NCBI GenBank assembly: GCA_044359885.1
Contig: JBIKLI010000115.1
Coordinates: 1-11,927, forward strand
DNA length: 11,927 bases
Source of the DNA: CAIOSQ01 sp044359885
GTDB taxonomy: Bacteria; Pseudomonadota; Alphaproteobacteria; CACIAM-22H2
Direction of reading: 5' to 3'
Shown here: positions 1 to 5,639 of the stretch, in pieces
Layout of the letters: each line of letters begins with the position of its first letter
How positions within the stretch are numbered: position 1 is the first letter of the stretch
Notes under the pieces: model-generated
Database searches by the model: none
Told to the model about the DNA's origin: nothing
Seen by the model: only the letters and a program-made list of their open reading frames with translations
Made by a program: the position numbers and the translations under genes

Positions 1-220
1 CCGCGTTCATCATGGCGTCGACGATCTCGGGGGCGAATTCGCCGGCCCGCCGGGCCCCGGCGCGAAGCTCGGCGATCATCGCATCGAGGCTCGCCAGCCC
101 GAGCTTGCGCGCGACAGGCAGCAACCGGTTTTCGACGAGGTGCATCTGGTCGGTGGCGAGGGCGAAGCCGACGCGCTCGCCGAGCCAGCCGATCAGGAAT
201 TCGAGGTTGTCGGCGCGCAT
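1..220 (-). CDS. cheR: CheR-type chemotaxis methyltransferase, N-terminal part (runs off the left edge)
   Basis: Only the first 73 codons are in the window, and the gene continues past base 1. CheR transfers methyl groups from S-adenosylmethionine to glutamates of chemoreceptors. The visible part matches the helical N-terminal domain of CheR. It starts MRADNLEFLIGWL, has a G-x-x-L-A-x-D segment around residues 18-24, then an N-R-L-L-P-V-A-R-K-L-G-L helix at 31-42. It ends in E-I-V-D-A-M-M-N-A (65-73), which lines up with the stretch just before the conserved N-E-T-x-F-F-R-D motif of the family. The ATG at 218-220 lies one base after the stop codon of the CheY-like gene and has only a weak GAG as ribosome site, so translation is probably coupled to that gene. 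The SAM-binding domain cannot be checked. The family call rests on the N-terminal domain plus the chemotaxis context. Confidence 0.75.
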   Translation of the reverse strand, partial: MRADNLEFLIGWLGERVGFALATDQMHLVENRLLPVARKLGLASLDAMIAELRAGARRAGEFAPEIVDAMMNA

Positions 221-221
221 C

Positions 222-614
222 TCAGGCCAGGCTCGGTGCCTCGGTGCCGCCGAGCGCGCCCAGCAGCGCCAGCTTGGACCCGAGTATCGCCCCGTCGAAG
301 GGCTTCATCACGTACTCGTCCGCCCCGGCGGCGATGGCCTCGCCGATCCGCGTGGCGTCGGTCAGCGTGGCGCAGAACACGACCTTCGGCGCGTCGCCGC
401 CCGGCATCGCCCGCAGCGCCTTGAGCACGTCGATCCCCGCCATGCCCGGCATCTCCCAGTCGAGCAGGACGAGATCGGGCATCCGCTCGGTGCAGGCGGC
501 AAGCGCCTGTTGGCCGTCCGCGGCTTCTTCGACCGCGTAGCCCATGGCTTCCAGCAGGCGCCGCGCGACCATGCGGATGACGCCGGAATCGTCCACGACC
601 AGCCCGGTCCTCAT
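222..614 (-). CDS. Single-domain response regulator (CheY-like)
   Basis: A 130-residue protein made of one receiver domain with no output domain. All catalytic positions are intact: the acidic pair D8/D9 (L-V-V-D-D-S), the phospho-acceptor D52 (V-L-L-D-W-E-M-P), T83 in F-C-A-T, and K104 in M-K-P-F. It should be phosphorylated on D52, most likely by the CheA-like kinase encoded just upstream or through the ChpT-like protein, and act by protein contact. The reading frame is open further upstream, but the ATG at 612-614 is preferred. The domain begins right there and GGAG sits nine bases before it. The gene lies 85 bases after cheA and one base before cheR. It could be a true motor-binding CheY or a phosphate shuttle of the DivK/CpdR kind. 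The sequence does not decide between these. Confidence 0.9.
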   Translation of the reverse strand: MRTGLVVDDSGVIRMVARRLLEAMGYAVEEAADGQQALAACTERMPDLVLLDWEMPGMAGIDVLKALRAMPGGDAPKVVFCATLTDATRIGEAIAAGADEYVMKPFDGAILGSKLALLGALGGTEAPSLA

Positions 615-676
615 GCCGAGCCGCTCCGAACCGGGCGTTTCGTCACCTGCAGCATGTCTCAACCCTAGATCAGGCG

Positions 677-696
677 CGGCCGGGTGTCGACGGCCG
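677..696 (-). other. GC-rich hairpin just after the CheA-like gene
   Basis: CGGCCG at 677-682 and again at 691-696 (a self-complementary hexamer) can form a six-base stem with an eight-base loop. It begins four bases after the stop codon of the CheA-like gene, in the 85-base gap before the CheY-like gene. No run of T follows on the minus strand, so it is not a standard terminator. It might mark the 3' end of a processed transcript or partly attenuate the downstream genes. Such short GC stems also arise by chance in DNA this rich in GC. Confidence 0.2.
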
Positions 697-699
697 GGC

Positions 700-2253
700 T
701 CACCATTGGCCACCGCGCGACGCGACGATCTCCCCGACCCGCGCCAGGATGGCAGCGCTGTCCGTGCGATCGACGCAACCGCGTTGCCGGGGCAGGTCGC
801 GGACCGGCTGGGAGGTGCCGGACACCAGGGCGAGCACGGGCACCGACGCAAGGGCGGGATCGGCTGCGATCGCCTCCGGCAGCGCGCCCGACAGGGCCTC
901 CGGTGCCAGCGGATCCAGAAGGATCAGATCGAAACCCCGATCGGCGTCGCGCAGGCCGGCGACGGCCGCGGCGGTCGCGGCCGTGACGACCTCGTAGCCG
1001 GCGGCCGCCAGCAAGGGCTCGACAAGGTCCCGGAAACCGCCGCTGTCGTCGAGCAGCAGCAACCGGCCGCGGCGCCCGTCCTCGCCACGGGCGAGCGAGG
1101 CGGCAGGTGGCGCGTCCGGGATCAGGATCGAAAAACGGGTCCCCTGACCGGGCGTCGTGTGGATCTCGATCTTCCCGCCCAGCGCCGCGATGTTCGAGGC
1201 GACCACGTCGAGGCCGAAGCCGCGTCCCGAGACGCCCGTCAGTCGATCGGCGGTCGTCAGGCCCTTGCGGAAGGCGAGGCGCGCCAGTTCCGCGTCCGGC
1301 ATCGATGCCGCGACCCCTTCCGGCACAATGCCGGCCGCGACCGCGCGACTGCGGATCCGCCCCAGCTGAAAGCCGCGCCCGTCATCGTCGAGATCGATCG
1401 CCAGCCCGCCTTCGCTGCGCGACGCGCGGATCGTGATCCGTCCCGCCTCGGGCTTTCCCGCCGCACGGCGTTCGTCGCAGGTCTCCAGACCGTGGTCCGC
1501 GGCGTTGCGAACCAGGTGGATCATCGGGTCACGGAGCAGCTCGGCGGTCCGCCGGTCGATCTCAAGCTCCGCCCCCTGCAGTTGCAGTTCGATGCGCTTG
1601 CCAAGCTCGGCGCCCAGGTCGCGGACCAGACGGCGCAGCCCGATCCAGGAATTTCCGAGCGGAGATGTCCAAAGCTTGGCGATCCGCGCGCCAAGCAGGG
1701 CGATCGCGGCATCGATCCCCGCCAGCGGCGCGACGCCCAGCGGTCCCGAGGCGGCCGCGTCGCGCGCGCGGCGCAGTTCGAGCAGCGCCGCGGCCACCGC
1801 GTCGATCTGGTCGAGCGGGACGCGGACGCTGCCCAGGCCCGGCTTGGCCGTCTCGGACCGGTCCGCGCGCAGGGCGGCGACCCCGCCCAGGCTGTCGTCG
1901 AGTTCGGGTTCGACGCCGCCGACCGAGGTCGCGCTGACGATCAGGCGCATCCGGTCGATATGCTCGGCGACCAGCCCGATCGCGGCCGGGGTCACGGGAA
2001 TGGAACCGTCGCGCAGACGTTCGAGCACGCTTTCCGCCGCATGCGCCGCGCGCGCCAGCCGCGCGAGCCCCAGAAAGCCGCATGTTCCCTTGACCGTATG
2101 CACGACCCGGAAGATGCGGGCCAGCGCGTCGTCCTGCCCGGGCGGGCCCGGAAGCCGGCCGAGGACGTCGTCCAGCGCCTCGAGATTGTCCCTGGTCTCG
2201 TCGAGGAAGTCGCGCAGGAGCTGATCCATGACGGCGGGGCCCGCATCATCCAT
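700..2253 (-). CDS. cheA: CheA-like hybrid histidine kinase with a receiver domain in place of the CheW-like domain
   Basis: A 517-residue cytoplasmic kinase with no membrane segment. Domains in order: an Hpt (P1) domain at about 8-110 with phospho-accepting H52 in H-T-V-K-G-T; a short linker with no clear P2; a dimerisation region (P3) starting at S-V-R-V-P-L-D-Q-I-D (142-151); and an ATPase (P4) at about 205-380 with N box H-L-V-R-N-A-A-D-H-G (246-255), G1 box D-D-D-G-R-G-F (289-295) and G2 box G-R-G-F-G-L-D (343-349). CheA normally continues with a CheW-like P5 domain. Here the chain goes almost directly into a receiver-like domain (about 397-512) with acidic pair D402/D403, candidate phospho-acceptor D447 and S478. 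The usual conserved lysine appears to be replaced (R496 at that place). The gene lies 22 bases after the chpT-like gene. The start at 2253 lacks a good ribosome site, and an ATG at 2227-2229 is an alternative. The kinase call is secure, but how it receives a signal without P5 is unknown. Confidence 0.88.
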   Translation of the reverse strand: MDDAGPAVMDQLLRDFLDETRDNLEALDDVLGRLPGPPGQDDALARIFRVVHTVKGTCGFLGLARLARAAHAAESVLERLRDGSIPVTPAAIGLVAEHIDRMRLIVSATSVGGVEPELDDSLGGVAALRADRSETAKPGLGSVRVPLDQIDAVAAALLELRRARDAAASGPLGVAPLAGIDAAIALLGARIAKLWTSPLGNSWIGLRRLVRDLGAELGKRIELQLQGAELEIDRRTAELLRDPMIHLVRNAADHGLETCDERRAAGKPEAGRITIRASRSEGGLAIDLDDDGRGFQLGRIRSRAVAAGIVPEGVAASMPDAELARLAFRKGLTTADRLTGVSGRGFGLDVVASNIAALGGKIEIHTTPGQGTRFSILIPDAPPAASLARGEDGRRGRLLLLDDSGGFRDLVEPLLAAAGYEVVTAATAAAVAGLRDADRGFDLILLDPLAPEALSGALPEAIAADPALASVPVLALVSGTSQPVRDLPRQRGCVDRTDSAAILARVGEIVASRGGQW

Positions 2254-2275
2254 GCGGCGGTGACGGCATCGGTCT

Positions 2276-2935
2276 TCAGCGCCGTGCGGGCAGCCGCACG
2301 GACAGGCGCACCGACCCAGGCTGCTCTTCGACGCCCAAGCGGCCGCCCAACTGGACCAGGACGAGACGCGCCAGCCATGCGGGGATGGCGCGCGGCGATC
2401 CGGGCGGCAGGGCCGGCCCCTCGGCGCCCAGCGCGGCGCGGTTCTCGTCCGCCAGACGCGCCTGATTGCCCTGGGCGCGGATCGCGATGCCCAGTTCGTC
2501 CCCCGCCTCCGGGAGGATGTCGACGTCCAGTTCGCCGCCCCGGGGCAGGCAATCCGCGGCGACCAGCAGCAGGTTCAGGATCAGCCGCGCGCGGCTGCGG
2601 TCCGCCCGGGCCTCCAGCGCCGGCGGCGGCGCCGGCCACGCCAGCCGCAGCTTGCCGTCCTCGAAGAAGGGAATGGCCAGGGCCCGCGCCCCCTCGATCG
2701 GCTGGCCGCCCGAAACCGTGTTGCCGGCGCCGAAGGCGCCCCGGAAGAACTGCAGCCGGCGGCTCGCCGAGCGCGCCGACCCTGCGATCAGCGCCACGAC
2801 TTCGCCATCCAGGCTTGCGCCGTCTTCGGTCAGCAATTCGACGCCATTGGCGATCGCACCGACAGGGCCCACCAGATCGTGGCAGATCCGGGCACAGAAC
2901 GACTCGAGCGTCTCGAGCAGCCGCGCGTCATCCAT
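2276..2935 (-). CDS. chpT: ChpT-like histidine phosphotransferase
   Basis: A 219-residue protein of the ChpT family (histidine phosphotransferase of the DUF2328 type). In Caulobacter, ChpT passes phosphate from the hybrid kinase CckA to CtrA and CpdR. The N-terminal dimerisation helix carries the signature R-I-C-H-D-L-V-G-P-V-G-A-I-A-N-G (16-31), with H19 as the expected phospho-site. The second half (about 80-217) looks like a kinase ATPase fold without N, G1 or G2 boxes. Examples are the L-I-L-N-L-L-L-V-A-A-D stretch at 118-128 and L-V-L-V-Q-L-G-G-R-L at 191-200. It should therefore relay phosphate but not use ATP. The ATG at 2933-2935 is preferred over a GTG at 2966-2968 because GGGAG and GGTGGA precede it. 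It is the first gene of the signalling run, 66 bases after mobA. Whether this is the cell's only ChpT (the CtrA pathway) or a paralogue serving the adjacent kinase cannot be told. Confidence 0.82.
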   Translation of the reverse strand: MDDARLLETLESFCARICHDLVGPVGAIANGVELLTEDGASLDGEVVALIAGSARSASRRLQFFRGAFGAGNTVSGGQPIEGARALAIPFFEDGKLRLAWPAPPPALEARADRSRARLILNLLLVAADCLPRGGELDVDILPEAGDELGIAIRAQGNQARLADENRAALGAEGPALPPGSPRAIPAWLARLVLVQLGGRLGVEEQPGSVRLSVRLPARR

Positions 2936-2987
2936 TCCACCGTCTCCCTGGAGCAGCCACAACGGCACCGCCGAACCCGCAACCAGC

Positions 2988-3003
2988 GAAGGTTAAACCC
3001 TTC
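2988..3003 (-). promoter_or_regulatory. Possible CtrA-type half site with a small hairpin upstream of chpT
   Basis: Read on the minus strand this stretch contains TTTAACC, which holds the TTAACC half of the CtrA box (TTAA-N7-TTAA). It lies about 58 bases before the chpT start codon, in the 66-base gap after mobA. The second half site is not present (TGGT stands where TTAA is expected). The same bases can form a five-base stem, GAAGG at 2988-2992 with CCTTC at 2999-3003, which overlaps the mobA stop codon. A TTAA is rare in this GC-rich window, but a single half site is weak evidence. Any regulation by CtrA is an inference. Confidence 0.15.
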
Positions 3004-3625
3004 AGGCCCGTCCTCGTGCAAGCATTTCCTCGGCCGCCGTCAGGTCCTCCGGGCGGTTCACGTTGAAGAACGGATCGCCGTCGTCGCAACCGAATTCGAT
3101 CCGGGCGCAGCCATGGCGCGCCGTCCAGCGATCGACCTTGCGCAGGTCCTCGTCGCGCAAGGCCCGCTCCAGATCTTCCGCCAGATCGAGGCGCCAGAGG
3201 CCGAACACCGGATGCGTGCGGCCCGCGGACGCCGCGCAGGCCAGCGGCAGGCCCGCGGCCGCGGCACCGTCGCGCAGCCGGGCGACCAGGTCCAGCGGCA
3301 GGAACGGCGCATCGGACGCCACCGAAACCATGGCGACGGCATCCGGCGCATGGGCCGAGGTCCATCGCAGCCCGGCCAGAATGCCGGCAAGCGGTCCAGC
3401 GAAGCCCTCGACCGTATCGGGCGCCACCGGCGCGCCGAAGCCGGCGAAACGCCGCGGATCGCCGTTGGCGTTCAGGACGACGCAGCCCACCTGGGACCGG
3501 AACCGGCCGAGGATATGCGCAAGGATGGGACGGTCGCCCAGCGTCCGCAGGCATTTGTCGCCGCCGCCCATGCGGCTCGACATGCCTCCCGCCAGCACGA
3601 GACCGACGATCTGGTCGTCACCCAT
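3002..3625 (-). CDS. mobA: Molybdenum cofactor guanylyltransferase MobA
   Basis: A 207-residue cytoplasmic nucleotidyltransferase that joins GMP from GTP to molybdopterin-molybdenum. The product is the guanine dinucleotide cofactor used by DMSO-reductase family enzymes such as formate dehydrogenase and nitrate reductase. The hallmark L-A-G-G-M-S-S-R-M-G-G-G-D-K motif (11-24) binds the nucleotide. G-F-A-G-P-L-A-G-I (74-82), the metal-binding aspartate D105 in S-V-A-S-D-A-P-F and F-N-V-N-R-P-E-D (187-194) are all as in MobA. Length is normal for the family. Its ATG (3623-3625) overlaps the end of fdhD by eight bases and a G-rich site (AAGGGGGC) precedes it, so the two genes are co-transcribed. 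MobA and FdhD together point to a formate dehydrogenase or related enzyme elsewhere in the genome. MocA, the cytidylyltransferase relative, is less likely given the fdhD partner. Confidence 0.93.
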   Translation of the reverse strand: MGDDQIVGLVLAGGMSSRMGGGDKCLRTLGDRPILAHILGRFRSQVGCVVLNANGDPRRFAGFGAPVAPDTVEGFAGPLAGILAGLRWTSAHAPDAVAMVSVASDAPFLPLDLVARLRDGAAAAGLPLACAASAGRTHPVFGLWRLDLAEDLERALRDEDLRKVDRWTARHGCARIEFGCDDGDPFFNVNRPEDLTAAEEMLARGRA

Positions 3626-4475
3626 CGCTTTCAGCCCCCTTGCGGACGGCGCGCCGGTCTTCCTCGGCGACGCTGCGCGCGTCGGCGTCGCGCAGAATCC
3701 GCTCCGGTCCGGAAAGGACCAGGAACCGCGCGCCCTTCGCCCGCCCGATCAGGGTCAGCCCGGCCTTGCGAGCCAGTTCGACGCCCCAGGCGGTGAAGCC
3801 TGAGCGCGACACCAGGATGGGGATGCCCATCTGCACGCATTTGATCACCATCTCCGACGTCAGGCGTCCCGTCGTGTAGAAGATCTTGTCGGATCCGGAG
3901 AGGCCGTTGGAGAACATCCAGCCGGCGATCTTGTCGATGGCGTTGTGACGCCCGACATCCTCCATGTAGGCCAGCAGCCGATCCTCCTGGCATAGCGCGC
4001 AGCCATGGATGGCGCCCGCTTCCAGGTAGAGCGATGGGGCGGTGCCGATCTTGCGGAGCAGGCGGTAGAGCCAGGACGTGCGCAGCACCGCGTCGGGCGA
4101 CAGCCGCACCGCGTCGAAGCGTTCCATCAGATCGCCGAACACGGTGCCCTGGGCGCAGCCGGAGGTCAGGGTCTTCCGGCGCAGCTTCTCCTCGAAATCG
4201 GTCCGCGTGCGGGTCCGGACGACGACGGTCCCGGTCTCGTCGTCATGGTCGACGCCGGTCAGTTCGTCGCCGGCGCGCAGCATGTTCTGGTTGATCAGAT
4301 ACCCGATCGCCAGCCAGGCGGGATGATCGCCGATCGTCATCATCGTCACGATCTCCTGGCCGTTGAGGAACAGGGTCAGCGGTCGCTCGACGACGATCGA
4401 CGCGGCGACAGGGTTGCCGTCCTGGTCGACGCCCTCGACGCGCCGGGTCAGCCGCGCGTCGGCGGGATCGGGCAT
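3618..4475 (-). CDS. fdhD: Formate dehydrogenase accessory sulfurtransferase FdhD
   Basis: A 285-residue protein that hands sulfur from the cysteine desulfurase to the molybdenum cofactor before it enters formate dehydrogenase. Counting from an upstream ATG at 4491-4493 (291 residues), the family motifs are E-R-P-L-T-L-F-L-N-G (36-45), T-S-G-C-A-Q-G-T (110-117), E-D-V-G-R-H-N-A-I-D-K (178-188) and the T-T-G-R-L-T-S-E-M segment (207-215). The sulfur-carrying loop has one cysteine (C113) where the E. coli protein has a C-x-x-C pair. The start at 4475 is preferred because AGGA lies ten bases before it. The ATG at 4493 has no ribosome site, but a -10-like CATTCT lies six bases before it. Transcription could therefore begin at 4493 and give either a leaderless message or an 18-base leader. 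fdhD is the first gene of the fdhD-mobA pair and diverges from moaA. Confidence 0.92.
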   Translation of the reverse strand: MPDPADARLTRRVEGVDQDGNPVAASIVVERPLTLFLNGQEIVTMMTIGDHPAWLAIGYLINQNMLRAGDELTGVDHDDETGTVVVRTRTRTDFEEKLRRKTLTSGCAQGTVFGDLMERFDAVRLSPDAVLRTSWLYRLLRKIGTAPSLYLEAGAIHGCALCQEDRLLAYMEDVGRHNAIDKIAGWMFSNGLSGSDKIFYTTGRLTSEMVIKCVQMGIPILVSRSGFTAWGVELARKAGLTLIGRAKGARFLVLSGPERILRDADARSVAEEDRRAVRKGAESDG

Positions 4476-4499
4476 GATGGCGTATTCCTGCATGGCGCA

Positions 4500-4529
4500 A
4501 GAATGTCGGTCCCGGACGCGCCGGGGCAA
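4500..4529 (-). promoter_or_regulatory. Candidate fdhD promoter
   Basis: On the minus strand TTGCCC (4529-4524) is followed after 18 bases by CATTCT (4505-4500). These resemble the -35 and -10 boxes of the housekeeping sigma factor (TTGACA, TATAAT). The TTG of the first box and three positions of the second match. The expected start of transcription falls on or next to the ATG at 4493. The evidence is spacing plus weak hexamer similarity only. Confidence 0.25.
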
Positions 4530-4562
4530 GGCCTGCCGACGACGCGACATCCCGGCCTGCCG
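4530..4562. repeat. Nine-base direct repeat between the divergent fdhD and moaA genes
   Basis: GGCCTGCCG occurs at 4530-4538 and again at 4554-4562, 24 bases apart, inside the 129-base gap between the upstream fdhD ATG (4493) and moaA. Each copy lies in a small inverted repeat: GGCA-N5-TGCC at 4525-4537 and CCGGC-CT-GCCGG at 4552-4563. The pair sits between the two candidate promoters, next to the fdhD -35-like box, which would suit a shared operator. No known regulator site is recognised, and GC-rich composition makes chance repeats fairly likely. The rest of this gap also holds a seven-base GC stem (4564-4570 with 4582-4588). Confidence 0.25.
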
Positions 4563-4587
4563 GTCCCCGGCGGCCGCGCCCCCGGGG

Positions 4588-4616
4588 ATGACTTCCGGCC
4601 GGTCGCATCCTAACTT
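4588..4616 (+). promoter_or_regulatory. Candidate moaA promoter giving a leaderless mRNA
   Basis: ATGACT (4588-4593) and TAACTT (4611-4616) are separated by exactly 17 bases and resemble -35 and -10 boxes. The TGAC core of the first and the three most conserved positions of the second (first T, second A, last T) match the consensus. Six bases separate the -10 box from the moaA ATG, so transcription would start on the ATG itself. That agrees with the lack of any ribosome-binding sequence before moaA. Confidence 0.4.
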
Positions 4617-4622
4617 GTCGGC

Positions 4623-5639
4623 ATGAACGCCCAGGCTCCCGCCCCGCTCGTCGACCCGTTCGCCCGCCGGATCACCTATCTGCGGGTCTCGGTGACCGAT
4701 CGCTGCGATTTCCGATGCGTCTATTGCATGGCGGAGGACATGACGTTCCTGCCGAAGGCCGAGATCCTGACGCTCGAGGAACTCGACCGGCTGTGCTCGG
4801 CCTTCGTGCGCCTCGGGGTGCGCAAGCTGCGCCTGACCGGCGGCGAGCCGCTGGTCCGGCGGGGGATCGGGGGGCTGTTCCGTTCGCTGGGGCGCCATGT
4901 CGCGAGCGGGGCGCTTGAAGAGCTGACGCTCACCACCAACGGCAGCCAGCTCGCGAAGCACGCCGGCGACCTGGTCGCCGCCGGGGTCCGCCGGATCAAT
5001 GTTTCGCTCGACACGCTGGACGCCGACAAGTTCAAGGCGATCACGCGCTGGGGACGTCTCGACCAGGTCCTCGACGGGATCGCCGTCGCGCAACGCGCCG
5101 GGCTCAGGATCAAGATCAACGCGGTGGCGCTGCGCAACTTCAACGAGGACGAGTTCGACCGGCTGGTGGCGTGGTGCGGCGAGCAAGGGCACGACCTCAC
5201 CTTCATCGAGGTCATGCCGATGGGCGACATCGGCAGCGAGAACCGGCTCGACCAGTATCTGCCGCTCAGCATGGTCCGCGCGCGCCTCGGCCAGCGCTGG
5301 ACGCTGGATGAGACCGACTATCGGACCGGCGGACCGGCCCGTTACTTCGTGGTGCGCGAGACCGGCCAGCGCCTGGGCTTCATCACTCCCCTCACCCATA
5401 ATTTCTGCGAGAGCTGCAACCGCGTCCGGCTGACCTGCACCGGCACGCTCTACATGTGCCTGGGCCAGGACGACGCCGCCGACCTGCGCAAGCCCCTGCG
5501 CGAATCCGAAGCCGACGACGCCCTCGACGCGGCCATCCGCGCCGCGATCGACCGCAAGCCCAAGGGCCACGACTTCGTGATCGACCGCCGCAATCACGGC
5601 CCTGCGGTGCAGCGCCACATGAGCGTCACCGGCGGGTGA
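4623..5639 (+). CDS. moaA: GTP 3',8-cyclase MoaA (radical SAM enzyme of molybdenum cofactor synthesis)
   Basis: A 338-residue radical-SAM enzyme that converts GTP to 3',8-cyclo-dihydro-GTP. MoaC then turns this into cyclic pyranopterin monophosphate, the first stable pathway intermediate. The N-terminal cluster motif C28-x3-C32-x2-C35 (T-D-R-C-D-F-R-C-V-Y-C) binds the SAM-reactive 4Fe-4S cluster. G-G-E-P (73-76) contacts SAM. The second, substrate-binding cluster uses C262-x2-C265-x13-C279, exactly the family spacing. The protein ends in G-G, the C-terminal pair needed for activity in MoaA. Length is typical. The ATG at 4623 has no Shine-Dalgarno sequence, and a candidate promoter places the transcript start at the ATG. 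Its stop codon overlaps the GTG start of the MFS gene, so the two are translated together. moaC, moaD and moaE are not in the window. Confidence 0.97.
   Translation: MNAQAPAPLVDPFARRITYLRVSVTDRCDFRCVYCMAEDMTFLPKAEILTLEELDRLCSAFVRLGVRKLRLTGGEPLVRRGIGGLFRSLGRHVASGALEELTLTTNGSQLAKHAGDLVAAGVRRINVSLDTLDADKFKAITRWGRLDQVLDGIAVAQRAGLRIKINAVALRNFNEDEFDRLVAWCGEQGHDLTFIEVMPMGDIGSENRLDQYLPLSMVRARLGQRWTLDETDYRTGGPARYFVVRETGQRLGFITPLTHNFCESCNRVRLTCTGTLYMCLGQDDAADLRKPLRESEADDALDAAIRAAIDRKPKGHDFVIDRRNHGPAVQRHMSVTGG

Noticed and set aside
12..668. Plus-strand open frame of 218 codons over cheR and cheY
   Set aside because: Both minus-strand genes here have clear domain signatures, and the plus frame has none.
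544..3066. Plus-strand open frame of 840 codons across the signalling genes
   Set aside because: It is antisense to four well-supported genes, has low-complexity arginine/alanine/proline-rich translation and no recognisable domain. Long antisense frames are expected in very GC-rich coding DNA.
4494..4622. A molybdenum-cofactor riboswitch before moaA
   Set aside because: The gap is short, no complex multi-stem fold is apparent, and the best promoter leaves no leader RNA.
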